From NCBI GenBank assembly GCA_002773545.1, contig PFAV01000069.1, forward strand, positions 1,940 through 8,574: DNA of 6,635 bases, read 5' to 3'. The notes below the pieces were generated by a model. The model worked only from the letters and a program-made list of their open reading frames with translations. It had not been told where the DNA came from and ran no database searches. Position 1 is the stretch's first letter; each line of letters begins with the position of its first letter. Position numbers and translations under genes: made by a program. Shown here one piece after another: positions 6,059-6,635 of the stretch. Source of the DNA: a bacterium (Candidatus Gribaldobacteria) CG10_big_fil_rev_8_21_14_0_10_41_12 (lineage in GTDB: Bacteria > Patescibacteriota > Minisyncoccia > Minisyncoccales > CG1-02-41-26).

Positions 6059-6197
6059 ATTTTCGAGCGAGGCGAGGAAGACGAGCAAAATGTTTTGAGG
6101 CCGTAGCCCAGCTACGGCGAAAAGCATTTTGCGAAGTCTGACGATGACGCAGCCGAAAAGATAAAATTGCAGCAGGAATAGTTTTGCAACCATCTCA
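6021..6197. repeat. 177-bp imperfect palindrome (MITE-like or structured-RNA element)
   Basis: The outer 21 bases (6021-6041) are a perfect inverted match to 6177-6197. The tip GCCGTAGC-CCA-GCTACGGC (6100-6118) is a perfect 8-bp hairpin, and its centre, 6109, is exactly the midpoint of the outer arms. Between them the arms align imperfectly but clearly (for example GCAAAATG...TTTT on both sides). The whole element folds into one long hairpin. It begins inside the ATPase reading frame and supplies its last 12 codons and TAG stop. Terminal inverted repeats without a coding gene suggest a miniature inverted-repeat element. No target-site duplication is obvious. Confidence 0.75.
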
Positions 6198-6225
6198 TTA
6201 TAAAGAAGGTCTATGAGGTGTAAGA

Positions 6226-6243
6226 GTCGGAGATATCTCCGAC
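6226..6243. promoter_or_regulatory. 18-bp perfect palindrome
   Basis: GTCGGAGATATCTCCGAC reads the same on both strands. It lies between the 177-bp element and the small ORF at 6260. It may be an operator for that ORF, a weak terminator (only CCTTTCT follows) or a REP-like repeat. Confidence 0.55.
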
Positions 6244-6259
6244 CCTTTCTGTCAATCAT

Positions 6260-6550
6260 ATGTCCAAAAAACCATATAAAGAGCCGATATTTTTATTTAC
6301 ATCTTGTTCGCTGCGACATGCGGCGTGGGCAGGGTGGTATTCTGCGCTTGGCAACAAAGAAAACTCTGAAAAGTTTATTCACTATGCTTATGCTGAATGG
6401 GGAAAGGAGATTGCGGGGGGCAGGCGATTTGATTTTGCCGATAGATTTAACAATGAGATATATCAAAAAATTGATTTTAAGAAACTGAAAGACCTTACGG
6501 ACAAATATTTGAAAGACATCAACCGAGAAATCAAAAAAGCAAAGAAATAG
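6260..6550 (+). CDS. Small hypothetical protein, 96 residues
   Basis: I do not recognise this protein. The ATG at 6260 gives 96 residues ending in TAG 6548-6550. The N-terminal half is aromatic and mixed (FLFTSC, AAWAGWYSALG). The middle has HYAYAEWGKE and FDFADRFNNEIYQKI. The end is a Lys-rich helix-like segment (residues about 70-96). No signal peptide, membrane segment or known motif is visible. No Shine-Dalgarno precedes the start; an 18-bp palindrome lies 17 bases upstream. An overlapping frame from ATG 6213 is Arg/Leu-rich and looks like a shadow. The ORF lies within the interval bracketed by the HU repeats and may be cargo. It could also be the remnant of a larger gene cut by the neighbouring palindrome insertion. 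Confidence 0.55.
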   Translation: MSKKPYKEPIFLFTSCSLRHAAWAGWYSALGNKENSEKFIHYAYAEWGKEIAGGRRFDFADRFNNEIYQKIDFKKLKDLTDKYLKDINREIKKAKK

Positions 6551-6568
6551 CTGTCCCCGATGATATCA

Positions 6569-6633
6569 GGTTCAAAGCAGGCAAAGGCCTAAAAGACGCT
6601 GTTAGATAGATGAAAATTTAGGACGCGTCCTAA
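6569..6633 (+). pseudogene. 65-bp direct repeat, right copy: detached HU 3' end
   Basis: This is the second copy of 4502-4566 (64/65). In the HU frame it reads RFKAGKGLKDAVR followed by TAG, with no HU sequence upstream of it, so it is a gene tail and not a gene. It ends with the same palindrome, TTAGGACGCGTCCTAA (6618-6633). Identity stops at 6634, two bases before the window edge. It would be the right attachment site if the interval is an integrated element. Confidence 0.9.
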
Positions 6634-6635
6634 TT

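Larger units (their letters stand above)
4502..6633. mobile_element. Candidate insertion bracketed by HU 3'-end direct repeats
   Basis: About 2 kb (4567-6568) lies between the two 65-bp copies. It is visibly more A/T-rich than rny and HU. It carries a bidirectional terminator-like hairpin, an AAA ATPase gene with its own consensus promoter, a 177-bp palindrome, an 18-bp palindrome and a small orphan ORF. An intact target gene on the left and a detached gene tail on the right is the layout left by site-specific integration at a gene's 3' end. No integrase, transposase or resolvase is encoded, so the unit would be non-autonomous or a remnant. Segmental duplication by recombination is an alternative. 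Confidence 0.4.

Noticed and set aside
5927..6259. 110-residue - strand frame through the 177-bp palindrome
   Set aside because: Half is antisense to the well-supported ATPase and half is the palindrome. The run of Phe is the complement of Lys/Glu codons. No ribosome binding site is present.
6213..6488. Alternative 91-residue frame overlapping the 96-residue ORF
   Set aside because: Its Arg/Leu-rich, motif-free translation looks less like a protein than the 6260 frame, and it would run through the 18-bp palindrome.
1..6635. CRISPR array, rRNA or complete tRNA genes
   Set aside because: No evenly spaced direct repeats with unique spacers and no rRNA or full tRNA cloverleaf could be found by eye on either strand.

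Overview
The window looks like a piece of a Candidate Phyla Radiation (Patescibacteria, most likely Parcubacteria-type) genome. The best clue is the secreted protein at 1056-2315, which carries the GFAWSENIGW repeats that I associate with Parcubacteria surface proteins. Other clues are the compact gene set, the frequent lack of Shine-Dalgarno sequences, and a DUF4143-type AAA ATPase of the kind common in these genomes. The assignment is an inference from family knowledge; no rRNA or other marker gene is present. The standard genetic code fits all reading frames, so this is not a UGA-recoding lineage.

Left part (1-2457): two secreted or surface proteins lie on the + strand, 10 bases apart. The first is cut by the window edge. 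It is open from base 2 and consists of cysteine-knot-like repeats on either side of a 157-residue middle region whose second half is cysteine-free. The second has a signal peptide, four GFAW-type repeats, a fibronectin-III-like domain and a PKD-like domain. It ends in a small GC-rich hairpin, followed by a cluster of direct and inverted ATTAGTCATT repeats and a clean intrinsic terminator.

Central part (2458-4570): rny (ribonuclease Y: membrane anchor, coiled coil, KH, HD) is followed by an HU-type nucleoid protein gene. The HU gene has its own extended -10 promoter and an unusual leader, in which a strong Shine-Dalgarno and a 7-codon mini-ORF sit in a hairpin upstream of an HU start that lacks one.

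Right part (4502-6635): the last 65 bases of the HU locus (final 12 codons, stop codon and a 16-bp palindrome) recur with a single mismatch at 6569-6633. About 2 kb of more A/T-rich DNA lies between the copies. It holds a large bidirectional terminator-like hairpin, a consensus sigma-70 promoter with an operator-like palindrome and two mutually exclusive leader hairpins, an AAA+ ATPase/DUF4143 gene, a 177-bp imperfect palindrome that supplies the last codons of that gene, an 18-bp perfect palindrome and a small unknown ORF. This arrangement suggests a cargo insertion at the 3' end of the HU gene that left HU intact. No recombinase is visible, so the mechanism is open.
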